DNA of 33,151 nt from a virus, in IMG/VR virus record IMGVR_UViG_3300017755_000039, positions 1-33,151 of that record; one strand, given 5' to 3'. The notes beneath the pieces were generated by a model. That model made no database searches. It saw only the letters and a program-made list of their open reading frames with translations, and was not told where the DNA came from. Positions 24,541 to 33,151 of the stretch are shown piece by piece. Every line of letters begins with the position of its first letter. Position 1 is the stretch's first letter. The position numbers were made by a program, and so were the translations under genes.

Positions 24541-25832
24541 TGGCAGCAGATCAAACGTTAGTACAAGGGGCTAGAGAAGCTCATGGATATTACGGTGGAG
24601 GAATTGATAGGGCTAGAAAAGAGTTATTTAATAATTTAAATCAACAAATAGCAAACTCAGCTCAAAAAAAGCGAGCCGCTCAACAAGAGCAACAAGTTGA
24701 GCAAGGTAAACTAAAAAAGCAAGAAGATAAAGAAGCTAAAGCTTTACAAGCTCAATGGGATAAACAAACCATGGGTAACGCTAATTCTATATTAGCTTCT
24801 GATGGCGATTTAACTGGAGATAATTACAGCGCTTTATACGATGATATAAATGGTGATTTAAAAAATAGATTTATAAATGGTACTCCAAAGGAAAGAGCAT
24901 TAGCATTAAATGATTTGCAGAAAAGAACTCAAGAGGTTAACGGTATGAAAGAGTACTCTGTGGAGAATGCTGCCCTTTTAGTTAACGCTAACAAAAGTGG
25001 TCAACCTTTTAACCCAGATGGTTATTGTTTAGCTTTAGATGATGATGCCTACTCTAAAGAAAAGAGTATACTAGCTGGTCATACTGAGAACAACTCCTTT
25101 AATGTTTCAGATGATTATAATGAAGCTGGGGAGCGTATAGGCTCTAAAGTTGGTTTTAGAGGTGGTTACGATGAAGAGACTGGTGAGTATGCTTTCATGG
25201 GCGGAGAAGAAGCTGTAACATTATCTGACAAGTTCAGAGTTGATCAACAGAGCCAAGCCGAGTTAATGTCTTTACAAAATACAATGTATGATTTAGCTGA
25301 TGAAGGTGATCATACTAGCTCATTCAATGTTAATGCAGCTAAGAGTAGAGTTAAGTCTATAGTAAACGCATCTAATAAGAAGTTATCTTTAATGTACGAT
25401 CCTATGATAGAAGGTAGATCTTTTAAAGATGATTTGTTTAAAGGTGATTTATTAGCGGAGGTAACATATGAACAATTAGGTATATCACCCGACCAGGCTT
25501 ATGCTATGGAAAAAGCAGCTGGTGAGAAAAACCCTGATGGAGTTATAGGTTCAGACAACTTAACAGCAGAAGATCAGAGACTTATATTAAGTCAATTCAT
25601 GACGTCTGGTGATATGGAGGAAGAAAGAGAGAACATGCTAGTAACATACTACACAGATATAATGAGACAGTCTTGGCAGAAGAGACATGGTGAAGTTGTT
25701 AGTGAATACTACAGAGCTAACCCAGGTGCTGTTGCTGCTCAATACACTGAAGAAGAATTAAAACAATTAGCTAGGCAAGCGCAGAAAGGTGAGGTAGAAA
25801 GAGGCGCTGAAAATATAGTAAATATAGGGTAA
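24540..25832 (+). CDS. Probable internal (ejection) virion protein
   Basis: A 430-aa, mostly helical, soluble-looking protein. The N-terminus (about 1-75) is rich in Gln, Lys and Ala and coiled-coil-like (NLNQQIANSAQKKRAAQQEQ). The centre is mixed, with DDDAYSKEKSILAGHTENN, and the end is helical and charged (EEELKQLARQAQKGEVER). No enzymatic motif is seen. Its place between the S74-tailed internal protein and the giant cargo-like protein, with direct translational coupling to the former, points to a protein packaged in the head or tail and expelled with DNA. I do not recognise a family with known function. Confidence 0.7.
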   Translation: MAADQTLVQGAREAHGYYGGGIDRARKELFNNLNQQIANSAQKKRAAQQEQQVEQGKLKKQEDKEAKALQAQWDKQTMGNANSILASDGDLTGDNYSALYDDINGDLKNRFINGTPKERALALNDLQKRTQEVNGMKEYSVENAALLVNANKSGQPFNPDGYCLALDDDAYSKEKSILAGHTENNSFNVSDDYNEAGERIGSKVGFRGGYDEETGEYAFMGGEEAVTLSDKFRVDQQSQAELMSLQNTMYDLADEGDHTSSFNVNAAKSRVKSIVNASNKKLSLMYDPMIEGRSFKDDLFKGDLLAEVTYEQLGISPDQAYAMEKAAGEKNPDGVIGSDNLTAEDQRLILSQFMTSGDMEEERENMLVTYYTDIMRQSWQKRHGEVVSEYYRANPGAVAAQYTEEELKQLARQAQKGEVERGAENIVNIG

Positions 25833-25871
25833 CATTTTTTTTAATAACGGGTAACTAACGAGACAGTCAAA

Positions 25872-28800
25872 ATGGTAAGAAAGAAATTTAAACTTCCCAA
25901 TGATCCTACAGTATACAATGTTAATGTAGAATCAGAGAAGGGGAAAGAGTGGTTAAATAAAAACACTAATGCTCAAGTAGTAGAAGAAGAAGAGAAAGAA
26001 GAGGAAGAGGTTACTGAGCAGGGAAACCAGCAAGATCCTGCACCAAGTGCGACTGCGGGATCGGAAACTGCAGCACAAGATCAAGAGGCGGGTCAGTCTC
26101 AAAACAATCAACAACAAGATACGGAATCAGCATCGGAAGATACTTCTTCGGAATTACCAGAAGCATATAAAGGCTTAGAGGTATTACAGGCTAAACTAAC
26201 TAAGTCTAATGAAGACTTAAAAGCTTTTGACTACGAAGCTCAATTAAAAGATATGAAAGCTTCTATAGACGAAGCTAGAATAATGGGTGATCAAGACTCT
26301 TACGAAAGATCAGTCAATAGCTACAATAATATACTATCTGATTATCAAGGTAAGATAGATTCTCATAACGACATGTATAAAAGTTATGAAAATCTTTATA
26401 AAGACTACGAGGAGTTTGCTAAGCAATCTCAAGCGAAGCCTAAGGAAGAAGATCTTGGGTGGATAGATGGTATAGTAGAAACTGTTAAGAGTTTAGGTAA
26501 CGAAGAAGAAAGAAACAAGTTAGTTGGTAACGTAAAGAATGCTGTAGTATCTAACTTTAAAGAAAGAGCCTCTAGGCAGTTATTAAATACTATGGGCTGG
26601 GCTTTTGGTATGCAACAAAAGAAAGCTAAGTTCTTTGGTCAAGAAGAGGAAGCTAAGGAGATGGAAAAGTATATAGCAGAAGTGTATGCTAAGCTTGATA
26701 AATTAGAGTCTGAAGAAGGTTTAGAAATTAAAACTATAAAAGGAGCCAACCAGATAGCTAAAGGGATGGACGAAAGTCTTGCTGAAAAAGGAATATTAAA
26801 ATTCGAAGACACGGGAAAAGGTTTTGTTAAGGGTATTAAAGGTGGTAGTGCTGCTGATGCGGTAGGTGGTATGGCTAATTTTATTATGGGTACAGCCGAA
26901 TCTGTTATACCTGCCGTATTAACTAGAGGGGCTTCTATATATCCTCAAATGGCAGCTCCTATGGTTGTTTCTTACAATAAGGAAAAAGCCAAAGCTTTAT
27001 ACGGCGACGATCCAGAAGCTATCAGTAAATTACTCGCTGATGATGAAATGGAGATTAGCACGCCAATGGCGATGGGTATGGTTGCTGCTGGATTAGAGCA
27101 TATAGGTTTCAAAGGTATAACTAAGTATGCTGCAGGTAAAGCTTTTGCAAACAAAATAGGTGGTAGTATAGTATTTAGTATGGGCCAAGAGGGTACTACA
27201 GAGTGGTTACAAGGTGGTGTAACAAAATTTAGTGATGCTGTTGGTGGGCAGAAAGAAACTACTGAAGCTTCTAAAGAAGCTTGGGACCATCTATTTAGCG
27301 ACGAAGGTTTAGAAGATTTCTTTTCTGGAGTTATTGGTGGTGGTGCTTTGAGTGGCTCTGGTAGAATTCTCAATAGAGCATTGAGGAATGACGATGACAG
27401 TGTTAACAATGTTAATAGAGCTATAGATAAAATAGCTGAATTAAATATACAGAAGAACAAGACTAAAAACAAAGCGGTAAAAGAGGCTTTACAGGTAGAA
27501 ATAAACGAGATCGAAGGTGATCTAAAAAAATACATAAAAGAAAGTAGAGGTCTTAAAAAGTATTTAACTAAGCAGCAGAGTTCTGAGATGATAACTTTAT
27601 TAGCTAAGAAAGACGGCATAAACGATAAGGTTAAAAATCTTAAGTCTGAACTTGAAGCTGGTAAAATAACTAACAAAGATTATGGGTATGCTATAAGAAG
27701 TTTGAACGCTCAGTCAAAAAAGATTAGTAACTCTATGTCTGCTATAAAACAAGAAGCTTTAAAAGCTGAGTCTAACAGGCAAGCTGAGCAAGTTAAAGAA
27801 CAGATAAAAGTTGCTGGGTTGGATGGTGAGGTTAAACAAATGACCTCTGAAGAGATAGCCGAAGCAGATCTTGGTAAGGAGGTTAATTCTAAGGATGCTT
27901 CTAATCAATATGGTTTTATTAGAGACTTTGGTGATGGAAGTTTTGAGATAATATTAAACAAAGATAAACCAGCTGTTGGTGTTGCTGCTCACGAATTCCT
28001 ACATGCTGTATTAAACAAGACCATAAAAGGAGATCCTAAGGTTGGTAAGCAGTTAGCTGATGCCTTGAGTAAACACGTTGATACTTTAGAGGGTGATCAA
28101 TCTGCTTTTAAGCAAAGAATGAAAAACTACGAAGGCAGCGAAGACATAGGAGAAGAAACTATTACTGTAATGTCTGAGAGTATACTTAATGGTGATTTAA
28201 AATTTGATGATGGTTTCTTTACTAAAGTAGGTGATGTTATTAGAAGATTCTTACAAGGTAATGGTTTGACTGACATACAGTTTAACACAGGTAAGGATGT
28301 TTACAACTTCATAAAAGATTATAACAAGAGTATAAAGTCTGGTAAAACAAACAAAGCTATAATTAAAGTAGCTAAAGAAGGTGCTAAAGGTAGGCTTGTA
28401 GAAGGAGCTGAAGCTAGTACAGGTCCATCTGTTAAAGCTTCTCGTGACGCTAAAATACCTATAGATAAACTAGGTCAAGTGGACGGTGATGGTATGAGTA
28501 TGACTAAACCTGGTATGGGTAACTTCTTGTATCAAGCTGAAGCTGATGAGGTAGTTCGTAAAATAAAAGAAGAAGGTTACTTAGACAACCTCATAGCTTC
28601 TAAATATAAAGTCAGACCTGTACCTCAAGACTTTGTCCAAGATGTATTAGCAGAATTAACACCTCATATTAAAGCTTTTAAACCTGAAAGCAATGATAGT
28701 TTATTTGGTTGGATTCAAAGTCAGATAGCTAATAAAGCTAGTCGCGTGTATAATACTATATATAAAAATAAAGGTCCAGCTAGAACTGTGCAAGCTGACG

Positions 28801-31800
28801 CAACAACATCTGAAGGAGCTCCTGTCGTTCAATTAGAGGCTGATACAGACATCGAAATGGAACGTATCGATGAAATGGGTCTTAATGACGAGCAAACTCA
28901 AGAGAGATCAAGATTTAGACGCGCATTAAAGCTTGATGACACTATGGTTGATAGAGTTATCAACGCAGTTAAAAAAGCTTTTGGTACTAAGTTACCTAAC
29001 ATAAATACTAAGCAGTTTAAACAATCATTAGCTAAAGCTTTTAAGACTGATCTTAAAAAACCTATGCAAGACTTGATGGGTAAAGGAAAAGACTACGACG
29101 CTTTCCTTAACAAGTTTATGCCAGCTATATATAGGAACTTACCAGTTGAAGTGTTGGTTCAAATGGAACGTAATTTAAGCCCTGACCTTAGAATATTCAC
29201 ATCGTCAAGAAGGATAACAAAACCCGTTGAGGTTGATCAACTAATATCTCAAGGTAAACTACCTAAAGATACTAGCAGAACTTCTGGACCGTTATTAAAT
29301 ACTAAACTACCTTACCCTGGTAAAGATAATATATTGGCTTTCTTCCGTGGTACTAACTCTCAAGAGTTATTAGGTTATAAAAAAGGTGCGTCTACATACG
29401 GTACTAGAAAAGACGTGTTAGCTGAAAGAGCTATAACAGAAGTAGCTTTCGACGCTGTAGCTACTGTGATACAAGATCAAGACGTTGCTAGTAAAATAGA
29501 AGACCTCAATATAGCTGGTATAGATAAAGTTGAAAACGATTTAGCTATGGTAGCTAAACAGATAGATAGAGACCCTACTATTAAGTTTTCTAGATCTGCT
29601 ATTGGTGTTAAAAAAGAAAATGTACCTGTATTTAGCTCTAAGTTTAATCAAGTTTTAAACAGAATAAATAGCAATGAGACTTTACCTACAGATAAAAAAG
29701 GTTTAAAGAAAATAATAAAAGATATTTACGAAGGCGATCTTGACAACTCAGAAATGAACGCTGTTGTAAATAAAATAATAAGATACTCTACAGACTTTAT
29801 AGATCAAAAAGCTAAGACTAAAGATTTAGCTTACGTAGATATTAAGCTTACTGATTATATACTTGAGGCTACAGAGAAAGATGTTGTTGATAAATCCACG
29901 TATCAGCTGCTTAGTAAACTACTCCCTAGTGGTTATAAAAACGCCGCGGCTTTTTTCAATGACAAAGCTAGAATAAACAAAGCAAGATCAGCTTTTGCTA
30001 GTTTTGTTCAAGACTTAAGAGATAGTAATCTTACCGAGAATGAGATATTAAGATTACTACACACACAATATAGAGGCATGTATGCTAGTTCTACTAAAAT
30101 AGCTGCAGGCCAGTTTTCTGTAGAGTTTATTGATGGTGCTTACGTTGTTGTAGAAGGTGACGGTAAAGTAGGTACTCACAGAGGGCAAGTGTTCGAGAAC
30201 ACTCCAGACTTTTGGAGGGTAGCTGGTTATCCAAACTATAAAGAACTGTTAAAAAACGTTGACACAAAAACTTTCTCTGAAACTTCTAAAGCTGCTGTAT
30301 CAGATAGAAACTACGAAGGTAGATTAAAGCAAGCTAAAGAAGCTAGACAAGCTGTGTTAAAGATAATGGATTATTACTTTGGTAAAATAAAAAACGGCGA
30401 GTTAGATTACGGCGATCTTCTTATGTTGGCTAAAATGTTTATGTCAAATATGAACTCACCAATGAAGAGAGCTGCTAACTTAACTTACATAGCTGAAGGA
30501 GTAGATAGTATAAATCCTGATGATATGGGTAGGTTGACAGAGTATGAGCACATAGTGCCTACTGGTGTTATGGTACTTAAACTTTTCACTGCTTATGTTA
30601 AAGATGGTAAGGCTTCAGAAAATATATTTGATGGTTACGAAGTTGCTATTATACCTAAGTCTATGGATAAGGTATTAATTAAAAACGGTCTAAGAGACTT
30701 TTTGCCTATAACCTATAAAGAAGGTGATCCTAACTGGAAAAGATATTTTAACAAGCAAACTCTTGGGGAAAACAATTTAGTACCTATAGTTAATATAAAA
30801 ACTGGTGAGGTAGTAGGAGCTGACTTTGTTAAAGCTAGTAATCTATTGAATGCAACAGAGGTTGGTCAGAAAGGCCAACAGTTAATACAGAAAGTATCTG
30901 TTAAGTATTCTAAGTCAAAAGGTATGTCAACGTTTGACTTTGATGAAACATTAATTATAGGAGGTAAGAACTTCGTTGTAGCAAATGATCCAAAGACTGG
31001 TAAGACAGCTAAGATAAGCAGTGAAGAGTGGCCAATCAAAGGTCCAGACTACGCTGACGCTGGTTGGACGTTTGATTTCTCCGACTTTGCAAATGTGCGT
31101 GGCGGTAAAGAAGGACCACTACTTCAAAAGATGAGGAATCAAATAGAGAAGTACGGTAATAAAAACGTGTTTGTATTAACAGCTAGACAGCAAGCCTCTG
31201 CTGGACCTATACAACAATGGCTTAAATCTAAAGGTATTAATTTACCTCTTAGAAATATAACTGGATTAGGTAAGAGTGAAGGTTCTGCTAAAGGTGAGTG
31301 GATGTTACAGAAGTTTGCTGAAGGTTATAACGATATGTATTTCGTTGATGACGCTTTACCAAACGTTGAAGCTGTTAAGAAGGTGTTAGATCAGTTAGAT
31401 ATTAAATCTAAAGTAGTTCAAGCTAAAGTTAAGTTTAGTAAGTCAGCTAGTCAAGACTTTAATGATATGCTTGAGCGTAGTAAAGGTGTTGATGCTAACA
31501 TAGAAATATCTGACATTGACGCTAAACTACGTGGTGCTAAGCGCGACAGGTTTAAACTAAGATTCTTTGTGCCACCTTCTGCTGAAGACTTAAAAGGATT
31601 AGTATATGCTTTTCTAGGTAAGGGTGAGCGTGGTAATAAAGATATGCAGTGGTTTAAAGATAATCTGTTTACACCATTTGCTAAAGGTACTAAAGAGCTA
31701 AACTCTCTAAGACAAAAGATGAGCGAAGAGTATACAGCGTTGAAGAAACAATTTCCTAACGTGGTAAAATCTCTTAACGATAAAGTAGCTAACACAGAGT

Positions 31801-33151
31801 TTACTGTTGACAATGCTATAAGAGTTTATCTTTGGAACCAAGCTGGCTTTGACGTACCAGGTTTGTCAGAGGCTCAGAATAAATTATTAGTAGATCACGT
31901 GGCTAACAATCCTGAGCTAATAGCCTTTGCTGACGTACTCAGTAATATAACTAGAACTGAAGAAGGTTATATAAAACCTAAAGATTACTGGATAACTCAG
32001 AATGTAGGTAGTGATTTACATACGGTAGCTGAGACTATAAACAGAGAAAAGTTCCTAGCTGAATGGCAAGAGAACGCAGATCTAATATTCTCTAAAGAAA
32101 ACTTAAATAAGATAGAAGCTATATATGGCTCTAACTTTAGAGAAGCTTTAGAAGATATGCTGTACAGAATGAGGACTGGTAGCAACAGGCCTAGTGGTAG
32201 AACTTCTGTAGAGAATAAGTTCTTAAACTGGGTTAACGGAGCTGTTAGTGCGGTGATGTTCTTTAATAATAGATCAGCTGCACTTCAAGGTTTATCTATG
32301 GTTAACTTCCTTAACTTTGAAGACAACAACATGTTCAAAGCAGCCAAAGCTTTTGCCAATCAAAAACAATTCTGGGCTGACTTTATATATCTGTTTAACT
32401 CAGACATGTTAAAACAAAGACGTGCCGGATTAAAAATAGATGTATCAGCTTCTGAGCTAACAGATGCGTTTGCTCAAGGAAAAAATAAAACAGAAGCTGT
32501 AATTAAGTATTTATTAGAAAAAGGTTTTATACCTACTAAGATGATGGATAGTTTTGCTATTGCTATGGGTGGTTCTACGTTTTATAGAAATAGAGTTGAG
32601 AAGTTAATTAAGCAAGGTATGTCTAAGACTGAAGCTCAAGACCAAGCCTTCTTAGATTTCCAAGAGATAGCAGAAGAAACTCAGCAGTCTTCTCGACCTG
32701 ATCTTATATCAATGCAACAAGCATCGTCTCTTGGTAGATTAATACTTGCTTGGGCTAACACGCCTATGCAGTACACTAGATTAACTAAGAAAGCTTTGTC
32801 TGACATCATTAACCGTAGAGGTGATACTAAGGCTAACGTCTCTAGAATATTATACTACGGCGCTGTACAGAACATTATATTCGGTACACTTCAAACTGGT
32901 TTAGCCTTCCTAATGTTTGGTGATGATGAAGAAGATAAGAACAGAGATAAGAAAGAACAGAGAGTTCTTAATGGTATGTTAGACACTCTACTTAGAGGTG
33001 TTGGTGTTTATGGCGCTTTAGTTTCAGCTGCTAAAAATACTTTAATGCAGGCTCATGAAGAACTTGGTAAAGGTTACGGTCAGAAGGACTACTCTAAAAT
33101 AATGCAACAGTTGATTAACTTATCTCCACCAATAGGTAGTAAGGTTAGAAA
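25872..33151 (+). CDS. Giant modular 'polyvalent' cargo/ejection protein (3' end outside window)
   Basis: An uninterrupted frame of 2426 codons that is still open at the right edge. It begins MVRKKFKLPNDPTVYNVNVE. Residues 30-100 are acidic Glu/Gln-rich; about 320-445 hold hydrophobic stretches; 690-840 contain a zincin motif HEFLH (707-711) with a later EETITVMSE (761-769) and VGDVIRRFLQGNG. Residues 1685-1831 are a HAD phosphatase domain: DFDETL (1689-1694), LTAR (1769-1772), Lys1801 or Lys1807, and VDDALPN (1825-1831). An EHIVP motif lies at 1559-1563. A long helical C-terminal region has AWANTPMQYTRLTKKA and two hydrophobic segments (about 2330-2350, 2376-2393). K(F/Y)S(K/R)S occurs at 1238, 1678 and 1854. 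Architecture fits polyvalent proteins that phages deliver into the host cell; delivery is inference. Confidence 0.85.
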   Translation, partial: MVRKKFKLPNDPTVYNVNVESEKGKEWLNKNTNAQVVEEEEKEEEEVTEQGNQQDPAPSATAGSETAAQDQEAGQSQNNQQQDTESASEDTSSELPEAYKGLEVLQAKLTKSNEDLKAFDYEAQLKDMKASIDEARIMGDQDSYERSVNSYNNILSDYQGKIDSHNDMYKSYENLYKDYEEFAKQSQAKPKEEDLGWIDGIVETVKSLGNEEERNKLVGNVKNAVVSNFKERASRQLLNTMGWAFGMQQKKAKFFGQEEEAKEMEKYIAEVYAKLDKLESEEGLEIKTIKGANQIAKGMDESLAEKGILKFEDTGKGFVKGIKGGSAADAVGGMANFIMGTAESVIPAVLTRGASIYPQMAAPMVVSYNKEKAKALYGDDPEAISKLLADDEMEISTPMAMGMVAAGLEHIGFKGITKYAAGKAFANKIGGSIVFSMGQEGTTEWLQGGVTKFSDAVGGQKETTEASKEAWDHLFSDEGLEDFFSGVIGGGALSGSGRILNRALRNDDDSVNNVNRAIDKIAELNIQKNKTKNKAVKEALQVEINEIEGDLKKYIKESRGLKKYLTKQQSSEMITLLAKKDGINDKVKNLKSELEAGKITNKDYGYAIRSLNAQSKKISNSMSAIKQEALKAESNRQAEQVKEQIKVAGLDGEVKQMTSEEIAEADLGKEVNSKDASNQYGFIRDFGDGSFEIILNKDKPAVGVAAHEFLHAVLNKTIKGDPKVGKQLADALSKHVDTLEGDQSAFKQRMKNYEGSEDIGEETITVMSESILNGDLKFDDGFFTKVGDVIRRFLQGNGLTDIQFNTGKDVYNFIKDYNKSIKSGKTNKAIIKVAKEGAKGRLVEGAEASTGPSVKASRDAKIPIDKLGQVDGDGMSMTKPGMGNFLYQAEADEVVRKIKEEGYLDNLIASKYKVRPVPQDFVQDVLAELTPHIKAFKPESNDSLFGWIQSQIANKASRVYNTIYKNKGPARTVQADATTSEGAPVVQLEADTDIEMERIDEMGLNDEQTQERSRFRRALKLDDTMVDRVINAVKKAFGTKLPNINTKQFKQSLAKAFKTDLKKPMQDLMGKGKDYDAFLNKFMPAIYRNLPVEVLVQMERNLSPDLRIFTSSRRITKPVEVDQLISQGKLPKDTSRTSGPLLNTKLPYPGKDNILAFFRGTNSQELLGYKKGASTYGTRKDVLAERAITEVAFDAVATVIQDQDVASKIEDLNIAGIDKVENDLAMVAKQIDRDPTIKFSRSAIGVKKENVPVFSSKFNQVLNRINSNETLPTDKKGLKKIIKDIYEGDLDNSEMNAVVNKIIRYSTDFIDQKAKTKDLAYVDIKLTDYILEATEKDVVDKSTYQLLSKLLPSGYKNAAAFFNDKARINKARSAFASFVQDLRDSNLTENEILRLLHTQYRGMYASSTKIAAGQFSVEFIDGAYVVVEGDGKVGTHRGQVFENTPDFWRVAGYPNYKELLKNVDTKTFSETSKAAVSDRNYEGRLKQAKEARQAVLKIMDYYFGKIKNGELDYGDLLMLAKMFMSNMNSPMKRAANLTYIAEGVDSINPDDMGRLTEYEHIVPTGVMVLKLFTAYVKDGKASENIFDGYEVAIIPKSMDKVLIKNGLRDFLPITYKEGDPNWKRYFNKQTLGENNLVPIVNIKTGEVVGADFVKASNLLNATEVGQKGQQLIQKVSVKYSKSKGMSTFDFDETLIIGGKNFVVANDPKTGKTAKISSEEWPIKGPDYADAGWTFDFSDFANVRGGKEGPLLQKMRNQIEKYGNKNVFVLTARQQASAGPIQQWLKSKGINLPLRNITGLGKSEGSAKGEWMLQKFAEGYNDMYFVDDALPNVEAVKKVLDQLDIKSKVVQAKVKFSKSASQDFNDMLERSKGVDANIEISDIDAKLRGAKRDRFKLRFFVPPSAEDLKGLVYAFLGKGERGNKDMQWFKDNLFTPFAKGTKELNSLRQKMSEEYTALKKQFPNVVKSLNDKVANTEFTVDNAIRVYLWNQAGFDVPGLSEAQNKLLVDHVANNPELIAFADVLSNITRTEEGYIKPKDYWITQNVGSDLHTVAETINREKFLAEWQENADLIFSKENLNKIEAIYGSNFREALEDMLYRMRTGSNRPSGRTSVENKFLNWVNGAVSAVMFFNNRSAALQGLSMVNFLNFEDNNMFKAAKAFANQKQFWADFIYLFNSDMLKQRRAGLKIDVSASELTDAFAQGKNKTEAVIKYLLEKGFIPTKMMDSFAIAMGGSTFYRNRVEKLIKQGMSKTEAQDQAFLDFQEIAEETQQSSRPDLISMQQASSLGRLILAWANTPMQYTRLTKKALSDIINRRGDTKANVSRILYYGAVQNIIFGTLQTGLAFLMFGDDEEDKNRDKKEQRVLNGMLDTLLRGVGVYGALVSAAKNTLMQAHEELGKGYGQKDYSKIMQQLINLSPPIGSKVR

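Noticed and set aside
25827-25855. Direct repeat GGGTAAC twice, 22 bases apart, before the giant gene
   Set aside because: Seven bases in AT-rich DNA with one copy overlapping a stop codon is within chance; no operator-like symmetry is seen.
26972-27676. Antisense ORF of 234 codons
   Set aside because: It lies wholly within the giant + strand gene, is hydrophobic and Ser/Leu-rich as expected from the complement of a charged AT-rich gene, and has no start context or motif.
28470-28500. DGDG in the giant protein as an RNA polymerase catalytic motif
   Set aside because: The context (GQVDGDGMSMTKPG) lacks the DFDGD pattern and flanking polymerase motifs; no other polymerase features are seen in the chain.

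Overview
This 33 kb window reads as the virion-morphogenesis half of a tailed double-stranded DNA phage, probably a short-tailed (podovirus-like) phage of a marine Bacteroidetes/Flavobacteria-type host. Every convincing gene is on the + strand, the DNA is AT-rich, and genes are packed end to end, often sharing a TAATG stop/start. Three things point to the host: starts lack Shine-Dalgarno sequences and are preceded by A/T-rich DNA, often ATT directly before ATG; the long tail protein ends in nine cysteine-rich GC(M/T)DPxAxNY...DDGSC repeats of a kind common in marine Bacteroidetes; and the gene order (large terminase, portal, scaffold-like, capsid, connector proteins, giant tail protein, internal/ejection proteins) resembles crAss-like and uncultured marine flavophage genomes. 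There is no tail sheath, tail tube, tape measure, integrase, replication gene or tRNA. The host assignment is inference.

Layout. 2-130: tail end of an unknown gene. 130-1414: hydrophobic Gly/Ala-rich protein, compact HExxH metalloprotease-like protein and 3TM-type holin, a possible lysis or effector cassette. 1428-2730: small conserved proteins, a protein resembling two fused GroES-like domains, and a candidate small terminase. 2730-10085: large terminase, portal, scaffold-like protein and major capsid protein, closed by a strong hairpin terminator. 10141-11838: a head-associated protein and two paralogous small virion proteins, with two more terminators. 11949-23636: a 54-aa CGC-motif protein, two head-tail connector-type proteins, a 2315-aa tail protein, an 828-aa fibre-like protein and a small tail-associated protein. 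23683-33151: three proteins likely packaged and ejected with the genome. The last is a giant ORF still open at the window edge after more than 2400 residues.

How it fits together: the terminase packages DNA through the portal into a capsid built on the scaffold-like protein; connector proteins and the long tail protein close the head and recognise the host; the 285-aa, 430-aa and giant proteins would enter with or ahead of the DNA. The giant protein looks like a 'polyvalent' protein: a zincin domain (HEFLH), a HAD-type phosphatase with all four motifs, and hydrophobic stretches, joined by short recurring K(F/Y)S(K/R)S motifs. It is the most interesting part of the window. All functional assignments come from reading the sequence and remembered family patterns; no database search was run.
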